Shown: piece after piece, positions 8,169 through 15,353 of the stretch
Layout: each line of letters begins with the position of its first letter
Position numbering within the stretch: the stretch's first letter is position 1
Assembly: GCF_012427705.1 (NCBI RefSeq)
Contig: NZ_CP048602.1
Location: 1,116,001 to 1,180,000 of the forward strand
Direction: 5' to 3'
Origin: Vreelandella piezotolerans
Lineage (GTDB): Bacteria > Pseudomonadota > Gammaproteobacteria > Pseudomonadales > Halomonadaceae
DNA: 64,000 nt
Position numbers and translations under genes: made by a program
The notes under the pieces: generated by a model
Told to the model about the DNA's origin: nothing
Database searches by the model: none
Seen by the model: only the letters and a program-made list of their open reading frames with translations

Positions 8169-9083
8169 ATGAGCGAAACCCCAACGCACACCGCGTTGCG
8201 GCCAACGGCCTCTGGTCGGCTGCAGGCCTGGCTGCCAAGGCTAGTGCTGGCACCCTCGGTGGCGGTGTCTCTGTTTTTTGTTTACGGCTTTATGCTGTGG
8301 ACCTTTGTCTTATCACTCACCAGCTCGCGTATGCTGCCCAGCTACGATTTTGTCGGGTTTGGCCAGTATGCGCGGCTGATGGCCAACGAGCGCTGGTGGG
8401 TGGCGTCTACCAATCTGATGATCTTTGGCACGCTGTTTATCGTGATCTGCTTAGTGCTGGGGGCACTGCTGGCAATGCTGTTGGATCAAAAGATTCGTCA
8501 GGAGGGCGCGCTACGCACGGTGTATCTCTACCCCATGGCGCTGTCGTTCATTGTTACGGGGGTCGTGTGGAAGTGGCTGCTGAACCCGCAGCTAGGCATT
8601 CAGGCCATGGTGCGCAGCTGGGGCTTCGAGTCGTTCGAGTTCGACTGGATCGTCGATCCGGATATGGCGATCTACACCTTGGTGATTGCCGCCGTTTGGC
8701 AGGCCTCTGGCTTCGTGATGGCGCTCTTTCTCGCCGGGCTGCGCGGTATCGACGATAGCATTATCAAAGCCGCCCAGCTCGATGGCGCGAGCCTGCCGCG
8801 CATTTACTGGCGGGTGGTCATGCCCTGCCTGCGCCCGGTGGTGTTCAGCGCGGTGATGATTCTGGCCCACATTGCCATCAAGAGTTTTGACTTGGTCGTC
8901 GCGCTCACCGGCGGCGGGCCGGGTTATGCAACGGACCTGCCGGCCACGTTCATGTATACCCATGCGTTCAACCGGGCGCAGATCGGGCTGGGGTCGGCCA
9001 GCGCCATGCTGATGCTCGGTGGGGTGTTGGCCATCCTGATTCCTTACCTCTACTCCGAATTAAGGAGCCGCAAACATGGCTAA
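8169..9083 (+). CDS. gtsB: Sugar ABC transporter permease GtsB
   Basis: A 304-residue inner-membrane permease of the MalF-like group with about six transmembrane helices; the first spans roughly residues 25-47. The EAA loop that docks onto the ATPase is visible (AAQLDGASLPRIYWRVVMP), as is the later LTGGGPGYAT segment usual in sugar permeases of this class. The ATG at 8169 is preferred over the in-frame TTG 21 nt upstream because GGCGAGG sits at the right distance before it. The end overlaps gtsC by 8 nt. It forms the translocation pore with GtsC. Confidence 0.85.
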   Translation: MSETPTHTALRPTASGRLQAWLPRLVLAPSVAVSLFFVYGFMLWTFVLSLTSSRMLPSYDFVGFGQYARLMANERWWVASTNLMIFGTLFIVICLVLGALLAMLLDQKIRQEGALRTVYLYPMALSFIVTGVVWKWLLNPQLGIQAMVRSWGFESFEFDWIVDPDMAIYTLVIAAVWQASGFVMALFLAGLRGIDDSIIKAAQLDGASLPRIYWRVVMPCLRPVVFSAVMILAHIAIKSFDLVVALTGGGPGYATDLPATFMYTHAFNRAQIGLGSASAMLMLGGVLAILIPYLYSELRSRKHG

Positions 9084-9954
9084 TGTGATTCGTCGCCAAA
9101 CGCCTGCGGCCAAGTTATGGCGTGGCGTGCTGTACGCGGTCCTGGTCATCGCCGCGCTGTTCTACGTGCTGCCGTTGGTGGTCATGCTGATGACCTCCAT
9201 TAAACCGTTGAGCGAAATCAGCGCCGGGTCGCTGCTGTCGTTACCGCAAAATCCGACGCTGGCCCCCTGGGCAAAAGCCTGGGGTGAAGCCTGCACCGGT
9301 ATGCGCTGCGACGGCGTGGGTGGTTATTTTTGGAACTCCTTTGCCATCGTCATTCCTGCGGTGCTGATCTCCACCGCCGTGGGAGCGCTGAACGGCTATG
9401 CGCTGACAAAATGGCGCTTCAAAGGCTCCGAGCTGGTCTTCGCGCTGATGCTGTTCGGCTGCTTTATTCCGTTTCAGGTGGTGCTACTGCCCATGGCGCA
9501 AACCCTGGGCTGGCTGGGGCTCTCTAGCTCTCGAGCGGGGCTGATCCTGGTGCACGTAGTGTTTGGTATCGCCTTTACCACGCTGTTTTTCCGTAACTTC
9601 TACGTGGGGATTCCTAACGAGTTGGTCTCGGCGGCCAAGCTGGACGGAGCCGGGTTCTTCCGTATTTTCTGGCGCATCCTGCTGCCAGTGTCGGCGCCCA
9701 TTATCGTGGTGTCGGTGATTTGGCAATTCACCCAGATCTGGAACGACTTCCTATTCGGCGTGGCGTTCTCGGCACACGACACCCAGCCGGTTACCGTGGC
9801 GCTCAATAATCTGGTGAACACCTCCACCGGCGTGCGCGAATACAACGTCGATATGGCCGCCGCCATGATTGCCGCACTGCCCACCCTGGTGGTGTACGTG
9901 CTGGCGGGTAAATACTTCGTACGCGGGCTCACGGCAGGCTCAGTTAAGGGCTAA
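9076..9954 (+). CDS. gtsC: Sugar ABC transporter permease GtsC
   Basis: A 292-residue MalG-type inner-membrane permease with about six helices. The N-terminus carries the hydrophobic segment YAVLVIAALFYVLPLVVML, and the cytoplasmic EAA loop reads AAKLDGAGFFRIFWRILLP. It partners GtsB in the membrane channel. The gene overlaps gtsB by 8 nt, and the ribosome site AAGGAG lies inside the end of gtsB, so translation is probably coupled. Unlike the other junctions of this operon, its 3' side is followed by 176 non-coding bases holding a large nested RNA structure before gtsD. Confidence 0.85.
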   Translation: MANVIRRQTPAAKLWRGVLYAVLVIAALFYVLPLVVMLMTSIKPLSEISAGSLLSLPQNPTLAPWAKAWGEACTGMRCDGVGGYFWNSFAIVIPAVLISTAVGALNGYALTKWRFKGSELVFALMLFGCFIPFQVVLLPMAQTLGWLGLSSSRAGLILVHVVFGIAFTTLFFRNFYVGIPNELVSAAKLDGAGFFRIFWRILLPVSAPIIVVSVIWQFTQIWNDFLFGVAFSAHDTQPVTVALNNLVNTSTGVREYNVDMAAAMIAALPTLVVYVLAGKYFVRGLTAGSVKG

Positions 9955-9986
9955 TAACAACTAGGTGCATGGCAGTCGCAGGTAGA

Positions 9987-10083
9987 GGTCAGCATCACCC
10001 CGTAGCGGGGGTCTTTCGCCAGGACGGCGAAAGTAGCGCCCAGGGAAGGGTTTACAGCGCCCCCGCCAAGGGGTGATCTGACC
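9987..10083 (+). repeat. Nested three-stem intergenic element gtsC-gtsD
   Basis: A 97-nt element with three nested inverted repeats. The outer stem pairs GGTCAG-c-ATCACCCC (9987-10001) with GGGGTGATCTGACC (10070-10083), 14 bp with one bulged C at 9993. The middle stem pairs GCGGGGG (10005-10011) with CCCCCGC (10060-10066), and a U-G pair may extend it. The inner hairpin pairs CTTTCGCC (10013-10020) with GGCGAAAG (10026-10033). About 24 bases (10034-10057) stay unpaired on the 3' side of the inner hairpin. There is no T run. It could be an mRNA-stabilising structure, a processing site, a small-RNA source or a copy of a dispersed repeat; no second copy was found by eye in this window. Confidence 0.7.
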
Positions 10084-10130
10084 GGTGCCAATGCGCTTCT
10101 TGCCAGCCCCCTTAGAACAGGATTTTGATC

Positions 10131-11252
10131 ATGGCAGCGTTAGAGATTCACAACGTACGCAAAGAGTTTGGCAGCGAGCGGGTGCTGAAAGATGTCAGCA
10201 TCTCCATAGATTCCGGCGAGTTTTTGATTCTGGTGGGGCCATCCGGCTGTGGGAAATCCACGCTGATGAATGCCATCGCCGGGCTTGAGCCGGTCACCAG
10301 CGGCAATATCTATATCGACGGTGAGGACGTCACTTGGCGCACCCCCGCCGAGCGCGATATTGCCATGGTGTTCCAATCCTACGCCCTGTACCCCAGCATG
10401 ACCGTGCGCCAAAACATCAGCTTTGGTTTAGAGATGCGCAAAGTGCCCAAGGCCGAGCGGGAAGCCGCCGTGGAGCGGGTGGCCGATCTGCTGCAAATCT
10501 CCCACCTGCTAGAGCGCAAGCCCGCCCAGCTCTCCGGCGGCCAGCGCCAGCGGGTGGCCATGGGGCGTGCCCTGGCGCGGGAGCCCAAAGTCTATCTTTT
10601 TGACGAGCCGCTCTCGAACCTGGACGCCAAGCTGCGCGTGGATATGCGCACCGAGATCAAAAAGCTTCACCAGCGCCTGGGCACCACTATCGTTTACGTT
10701 ACCCACGATCAGGTAGAAGCCATGACCCTGGCAGACTGTATCGCGGTGATGCGTGACGGGCATATTCTGCAGTTGGGCAGCCCCGATGAGGTCTACAACA
10801 ATCCGGTGGATATGTTCGTGGCGGGCTTTATGGGCTCGCCGTCGATGAACTTCATCCGCGCCACGCTAGAAGCCGACGGCGATGGCTATGCACTGCGCAT
10901 TGCCACCCCCGACGAAGCCGACCTGCTGTTGCCCTGGCCAACGGCCCGACACACGGCAGGCTTGGTAGAGCAGCTCGACAAGCCGGTGATTCTGGGTCTA
11001 CGGCCCGAGCACTTTAGCGAAGAGGACCTGCGCCTCAGCGAGCAAGCCGAAGGTACGCTGTTGGACGCCAAGGTGAGCGTGGTGGAACCGACCGGTGCCG
11101 ATATTCTGCTGCGCCTGCCGCTGGGTGAGCAGGAGATTACCGCGCGGGTCGGGCCCAAATGTGAGGTATCACCCGGGGAGCGCTTGGCGCTGAGGGTCGA
11201 TATGTCCCGAGCGGTGCTGTTCGATGCCGAAACCGAGCAGCGGCTGGCGTGA
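10131..11252 (+). CDS. gtsD: Sugar ABC transporter ATP-binding protein
   Basis: A 373-residue MalK/UgpC-type ATPase that powers GtsBC. Walker A is GPSGCGKST (36-44), the signature is LSGGQRQR (about 136-143), Walker B is YLFDEPLSNLD and the switch His is in VTHDQ. The C-terminal 130 residues form the TOBE regulatory domain, where such ATPases often receive control from other proteins. The ATG at 10131 is chosen over a TTG two codons upstream because ACAGGA lies 8 nt before it. The gene ends 18 nt from the convergent ycjF-like gene with no visible terminator between. Confidence 0.9.
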   Translation: MAALEIHNVRKEFGSERVLKDVSISIDSGEFLILVGPSGCGKSTLMNAIAGLEPVTSGNIYIDGEDVTWRTPAERDIAMVFQSYALYPSMTVRQNISFGLEMRKVPKAEREAAVERVADLLQISHLLERKPAQLSGGQRQRVAMGRALAREPKVYLFDEPLSNLDAKLRVDMRTEIKKLHQRLGTTIVYVTHDQVEAMTLADCIAVMRDGHILQLGSPDEVYNNPVDMFVAGFMGSPSMNFIRATLEADGDGYALRIATPDEADLLLPWPTARHTAGLVEQLDKPVILGLRPEHFSEEDLRLSEQAEGTLLDAKVSVVEPTGADILLRLPLGEQEITARVGPKCEVSPGERLALRVDMSRAVLFDAETEQRLA

Positions 11253-11270
11253 GCCGCTGGGTGAGTGGTA

Positions 11271-12308
11271 TTAATCGCGGTGACGCGCGGCGGGGGCGGG
11301 CTCTTTGTCGAGCCGCTTGATCTGCCGCCAGAGGTCTTGGCGAAGGTCGGCTAATTTGGGCTGCTCCTCTGGCGTAAAGGCCACCGGGCGGCACAGCCGC
11401 TGGGCACGCAGCCCCAGGCGGGCGCTCAGCAACCCGGTCGCCAAGCCCTGGCCGGCTCGCGCCGAAAGGCGGCCTGCCAAGTCCAGCGAGAGCATGTCCA
11501 TGCTGGCATCGGTGGCCAGTTCGCTGGCGCCTGCAAAGGCCATGTTGTGCAGCACGTGGCGAAATAGCCGCAGGCGGCTGGCGTAGCCAAGCTCCAGCCC
11601 GTACAGACGGCTCAGCCGATCCACCATGGCCAGGCTGCGCCACGCCACCAGCGTCATGTCCACCAGGGTCAGCGGGGAAACCGCCACCATGATGGCGGTT
11701 TCCCCCGACATCCGGGTAATCAACCGCTGAGCTTCCCGGTCACGGGGGGCCAGCAGGTGGTAGCGCAGCAGGGTTTGAATCTCTTCCCCGCTGTGGTGCG
11801 GCTGGCACGCCCGCTGGAAGGCCAGCCAGTGAGGATCATCGTTGCTCAGCGCGAGCTGCTGTTTCAATTGAACGGCCATCGCCTGGGCCTGCTGGCTGGA
11901 ACGCTGGGGAAGCTCGGCTAGGTTGGCCCGTAACTGGTCGTGTCGCTTTAAGCGCCGCAAACGGCCCAGCTCCTTGAGAAGCGATACACCGCCCAAGCCA
12001 ATCAGGCTAATCCCAAACAGCTGCCACGCCATCGTCATCCACTGGGACTGGGACAGCGCGTCAGGAATGCCGGTTGCCAGCTCTACCGTGCCGAGTGTGG
12101 CTCCGCCTGCCAAGGCGAACATCAGCCCCCAGCGGCGCTTGCGGGGCGCGCCTAGGGTCTCTTCCGGCAGTGCTTTGAGTTCGGCTTGGGTCGCTAGCGG
12201 CTGGTGCGATTCAGTCGCCGAAAAGCGTTCGTGCTGGCGCAGGGTTTCCGGGGTAGGTTCGGGCGGCGCTTCGGTGTGGAAGTCGCGGCGGGGCTGAGGG
12301 TTGCTCAT
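11271..12308 (-). CDS. YcjF-family (TIGR01620) inner-membrane protein
   Basis: A 345-residue membrane protein of the YcjF family, whose biochemical role is not established. The first 75 residues are polar and Pro/Glu-rich. Two hydrophobic segments follow (about 82-100 and 112-132; the second reads LFGISLIGLGGVSLL). The C-terminal half has the family's Ala- and Leu-rich region with further weakly hydrophobic helices. Its start overlaps the stop of the YcjX-type ATPase by 4 nt. The same ycjX-ycjF pair sits next to the phage-shock (psp) genes in E. coli; no psp genes are visible here. The C-terminus is short and basic. Confidence 0.8.
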   Translation of the reverse strand: MSNPQPRRDFHTEAPPEPTPETLRQHERFSATESHQPLATQAELKALPEETLGAPRKRRWGLMFALAGGATLGTVELATGIPDALSQSQWMTMAWQLFGISLIGLGGVSLLKELGRLRRLKRHDQLRANLAELPQRSSQQAQAMAVQLKQQLALSNDDPHWLAFQRACQPHHSGEEIQTLLRYHLLAPRDREAQRLITRMSGETAIMVAVSPLTLVDMTLVAWRSLAMVDRLSRLYGLELGYASRLRLFRHVLHNMAFAGASELATDASMDMLSLDLAGRLSARAGQGLATGLLSARLGLRAQRLCRPVAFTPEEQPKLADLRQDLWRQIKRLDKEPAPAARHRD

Positions 12309-13693
12309 GTCAGTTTGTCTCCAATCAGCCAGTCAATCGCGGCGTCCATACGGATGTGGGGCAGTGCCTCGCTATCGGCGGGCATCGGGCGGAAGCTGGG
12401 GAAATCAAACCCTTGCTGCTGCCAAAAATCGGCTTTGGGCAGGCGGCTGGGCACATCGCCGGGGTACACCAGCACGTCTTCGCCTTCTAACGTGGTGCCT
12501 TTCAGCGCTGGTGTTCGCTTGCCATCATGCAGCACTTCGCGGGCCTCGGTGGCGCGAATGGCCGCCAACGACAGCGCTTTCACCGGGATATCTGCAAAGC
12601 GTAAGTCTTTCAATGGCTCCGCCAGCAGCGCTTCTAACAGCTGCACCACTTGGGTGTGTTGGTCGGGTGTCACATGGTCCGCTTTGGTGGCGGCAATGGC
12701 GAGGCGGTCAATTTTGGGAGCGAACAGCCGGGTCAGCAGGCTGCGCTTGCCGTAATCAAAGCTCTTCATCAGCTGTTGCAGCGCGCGGGAAAGATCCTCG
12801 AAGCGCTCCGGCCCGGCATTGAGCGCGCCCAGCACGTCCACCAGCACAATCTGGCGGTCAAAGCGGCGGAAGTGGTCGCGGTAGAAGGGGCGAACCACCT
12901 GCTGCTGATAGTAGCGAAAACGCGCCGCCAGGGTGGCGTAGAGGCTCGACTCGGGCAGCGCGTCGAGGGTTTCTTTGGGAATATCTAATCCGGGCAACGG
13001 GAAGAACTGCAGCACCGGTGCGCCATCCAGCTCGCCGGGCAGCAAAAAACGCCCCGGCTGCAGGTTAGAAAAGCCCGCCTGCTTGGCGCGCCGTAGGCCC
13101 AATGCGTAGGCCTCGGCCAGCGTGGCGAGCTGCGCTTCATCGGCTTCCGCCGTGGGGTCTAGCTGCTCTGCTTCGGCCAACCATTCGCTAAACAGCGCTC
13201 GGCGATGGGGGCCTTCGTGCTGGGCTTGGCTCTGGCTCCAACTATAGAAGTCGTGCTGCAGCAGCGGTAAATCCAGCAGCCATTCGCCAGGGTAGTCGAA
13301 CAGGTCCAGTGTCAGGTGAGCGATATCCGGCGTGAACCAGCCCTGTTGGGCAGGGCGGTAGCGCAGCTGCAAGCGAAGCTCGCTGATACCCCGAGTAGGC
13401 TCTGGCCAGCGCGGCGGTGTGTCTCTCAGCGAGGCCATGCCGGGGTCGTAAGGGAAACGCGGCACCCCTAGGTCAGGCTGATTCAAACGCTGCGCGCCTA
13501 GCAATCGCCCTTCGCGGGCAACCGATAACAGGTCTAATCGTGCTTCTACGCCTGCATGGCGCAGTTGGTTCACTAGCGAGGTCAAAAAGGCTGTTTTTCC
13601 TGCTTGCGACAGACCCGTCACCGCCAGACGCAGCTGCCGGTCTCGGCTTCGCTCTAATAGGTTGCTCAATTCGCGGCTCAGCGGCTGGCGCAT
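12305..13693 (-). CDS. YcjX-family P-loop ATPase/GTPase
   Basis: A 462-residue P-loop protein of the YcjX (DUF463) family. The nucleotide-binding loop GLSQAGKT lies near the N-terminus (about 27-34) in LRLAVTGLSQAGKTAF, very close to the E. coli counterpart. Further family motifs are LFDYPGEWLLDLPLL in the middle and IAATKADHVT in the C-terminal half, the latter resembling a guanine-specificity motif. The ATG at 13693 is used because it has an AAGGAAG site and matches the family N-terminus; the open frame to 13753 would run into the upstream small gene. The family is often linked to envelope stress; its substrate is unknown. Confidence 0.85.
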   Translation of the reverse strand: MRQPLSRELSNLLERSRDRQLRLAVTGLSQAGKTAFLTSLVNQLRHAGVEARLDLLSVAREGRLLGAQRLNQPDLGVPRFPYDPGMASLRDTPPRWPEPTRGISELRLQLRYRPAQQGWFTPDIAHLTLDLFDYPGEWLLDLPLLQHDFYSWSQSQAQHEGPHRRALFSEWLAEAEQLDPTAEADEAQLATLAEAYALGLRRAKQAGFSNLQPGRFLLPGELDGAPVLQFFPLPGLDIPKETLDALPESSLYATLAARFRYYQQQVVRPFYRDHFRRFDRQIVLVDVLGALNAGPERFEDLSRALQQLMKSFDYGKRSLLTRLFAPKIDRLAIAATKADHVTPDQHTQVVQLLEALLAEPLKDLRFADIPVKALSLAAIRATEAREVLHDGKRTPALKGTTLEGEDVLVYPGDVPSRLPKADFWQQQGFDFPSFRPMPADSEALPHIRMDAAIDWLIGDKLT

Positions 13694-13740
13694 CCTGTCG
13701 CTTCCTTGGTTGGGTAGGGCGTTCGAATGAGATGAGCGCG

Positions 13741-13932
13741 CTAGCGCTGCCACATCAAGACCAGCTGAGAGAGCATGGGCAGGGTCGCAATGATGAAGCC
13801 AACGACCGCAAGGCTATAGCCGGGCCAGCGGCGCTGCATTTTTTGCGCAAGGGTCAAACCCACCAAGCACACCACCATGCCGATTAGGTTAAAGGCCAGC
13901 GTGGCGGCCTCCAGCCATTGCTGCGGATCCAT
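13741..13932 (-). CDS. Small two-helix membrane protein
   Basis: A 63-residue protein of unknown function. Two hydrophobic stretches (about 12-28 and 40-58) are joined by a basic loop (QKMQRRWPG), predicting a helical hairpin with the loop in the cytoplasm. It has an excellent ribosome site (AAGGAGA, 4 nt before the ATG), and the gene ends 47 nt before ycjX in the same direction, so it probably belongs to the ycjXF operon. I recognise no named family. Confidence 0.65.
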   Translation of the reverse strand: MDPQQWLEAATLAFNLIGMVVCLVGLTLAQKMQRRWPGYSLAVVGFIIATLPMLSQLVLMWQR

Positions 13933-13990
13933 CGTCTCTCCTTGGGGATATTGGTGGCATGATCATAGCAAAGCCTCGATGAACCGATCA

Positions 13991-14860
13991 TTAACCGCGG
14001 CTTATTGTCGTCCCTAGCAAGTGCTGTGCTCCGGGAACCAGCCAAACGGGATCAAGGCGAGTATTGGCGGCTTCGACGCATACAAAGTGCTTGGCGGCGT
14101 CAGCGGGGGTATCGTTGGGCAGTTCGCTATCCGGGTGCCAGATCACCGTAGAGTCGCTGGACTGTTTGCCGATGCGCAGCGTGCGCTGACCGTCGTCGAG
14201 CAGCACGGCTTCGTTGGTGTGATAAATACGGTCGACCGGTCCACGAATCGCCAGCGTGCCCTGCTGCTCAGACTCGGCAAAGTCGCGCAGCTTGTCCAGG
14301 TAGCGCGCCCCCGCCAGGCCCTCTAAACGGCACTGATGGGCGTCATGGACAGCCAAGTAGCTGTGCAGCGCACCGCTGGTCTTGATCGGGGCATCGCCGA
14401 TGTTTTCGCTGATGATCTCGACGTTGAGCCGCTGGGCGTTGGCTTGAATCACCACGCGCGCGGTGAGCTGGCTATGCAGACGCTCTTCTGGCGAGAGGTG
14501 GACCTCGATGCCTTCGGCGTGGTCGTCAACGGCGTCCAGGCGCCACATGGCGTGACGGGCAAGCCCATGAAAGGGGCCGTTACGCTCGGGGCTTTCGTCA
14601 GCGTAGCGCTCGTCGGCGAACCAAGGCCAGCAGAGCGGGATGCCGCCACGGATCGCGCCGGGCAGCGCTTGGGGCGTTGGCGTTACCCATAGCCAGCCAG
14701 TGTCGCCTGTCGGCTGAAAGTGCAGCACCTGTGCGCCTTGCAGGCTAATGACCATTTCCCCCCAGGCCATGTTGAAGAGCGTAACGTCACGGCCTTCCCA
14801 GGTGACGCGTTGATGACCATCAACATGACTAAGTAGCTGTTTAAGGGAGTCGGGAATCAT
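13991..14860 (-). CDS. D-hexose-6-phosphate mutarotase (YeaD family)
   Basis: A 289-residue cytoplasmic enzyme of the aldose-1-epimerase fold that interconverts the alpha and beta forms of glucose 6-phosphate and related hexose phosphates. Family features are WLWVTP, then GGIPLCWPWF near 75, GPFHGLAR near 100 (the His region of the active site) and a C-terminal FVCVEAAN segment. The length agrees with E. coli YeaD (294). It is a stand-alone gene divergent from the YeaQ-type membrane gene. A role in sugar use fits the presence of the gts glucose-type transporter 4 kb away. Confidence 0.85.
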   Translation of the reverse strand: MIPDSLKQLLSHVDGHQRVTWEGRDVTLFNMAWGEMVISLQGAQVLHFQPTGDTGWLWVTPTPQALPGAIRGGIPLCWPWFADERYADESPERNGPFHGLARHAMWRLDAVDDHAEGIEVHLSPEERLHSQLTARVVIQANAQRLNVEIISENIGDAPIKTSGALHSYLAVHDAHQCRLEGLAGARYLDKLRDFAESEQQGTLAIRGPVDRIYHTNEAVLLDDGQRTLRIGKQSSDSTVIWHPDSELPNDTPADAAKHFVCVEAANTRLDPVWLVPGAQHLLGTTISRG

Positions 14861-14977
14861 AGGGGAATCCTTGTGGGCAAAGGCAACAAATAGGCAGAAC
14901 AGTAGCGCCGTGTGCTATGGTAGGACAAGCATAGATGGAAGGTAAAACCCCAAGCTGAGTGAAACCAAGGAGGTAGT

Positions 14978-15220
14978 ATGGGCTTTATTGCGTGGTTAAT
15001 CATTGGTGGTTTAGCTGGCTGGATCGCCGGCAACATCATGCGTGGCGGCGGCTTTGGCGTGCTCGGTAACATTGGCGTCGGCGTGGTCGGTGCGCTCGTC
15101 GGTGGTTTCCTATTCAGCCTGCTGGGGCTGCAGGCGGGCGGCTTCATCGGCTCGCTCGTCACGGCGACCGTGGGGGCCGTGGTCTTGTTATGGGTCATTA
15201 GTAAAGTTAAAAGCGCCTAG
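14978..15220 (+). CDS. GlsB/YeaQ/YmgE-family membrane protein
   Basis: An 80-residue, very glycine-rich protein with three predicted transmembrane helices. The pattern GFIAWLIIGGLAGWIAGNIM followed by GGGFGVLGNIGVGVVGALVGG is diagnostic of the YeaQ/YmgE (transglycosylase-associated) family. Members are inner-membrane proteins induced by stress; their biochemical role is unresolved. A strong AAGGAGGT site precedes the ATG and a clear terminator follows, so it is a single-gene unit. Confidence 0.9.
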   Translation: MGFIAWLIIGGLAGWIAGNIMRGGGFGVLGNIGVGVVGALVGGFLFSLLGLQAGGFIGSLVTATVGAVVLLWVISKVKSA

Positions 15221-15244
15221 CGTTTCTCACGCTAAGTGGTATCT

Positions 15245-15278
15245 GCTGCCCGGCCTTTGTGCCGGGCAGCGCTGTTTT
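15245..15278 (+). terminator. Terminator of the YeaQ-type gene
   Basis: GCTGCCCGGC and GCCGGGCAGC form a perfect 10-bp stem with loop CTTTGT, followed by GCTGTTTTG. It lies 25 nt after the stop codon. Confidence 0.8.
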
Positions 15279-15353
15279 GTGCGGCGGCTATCGGTCTTGG
15301 CAGCAGATTCCGTTACACTATTCGGCTTTTAGCAGCCGCGACTGGCTGCTCCG

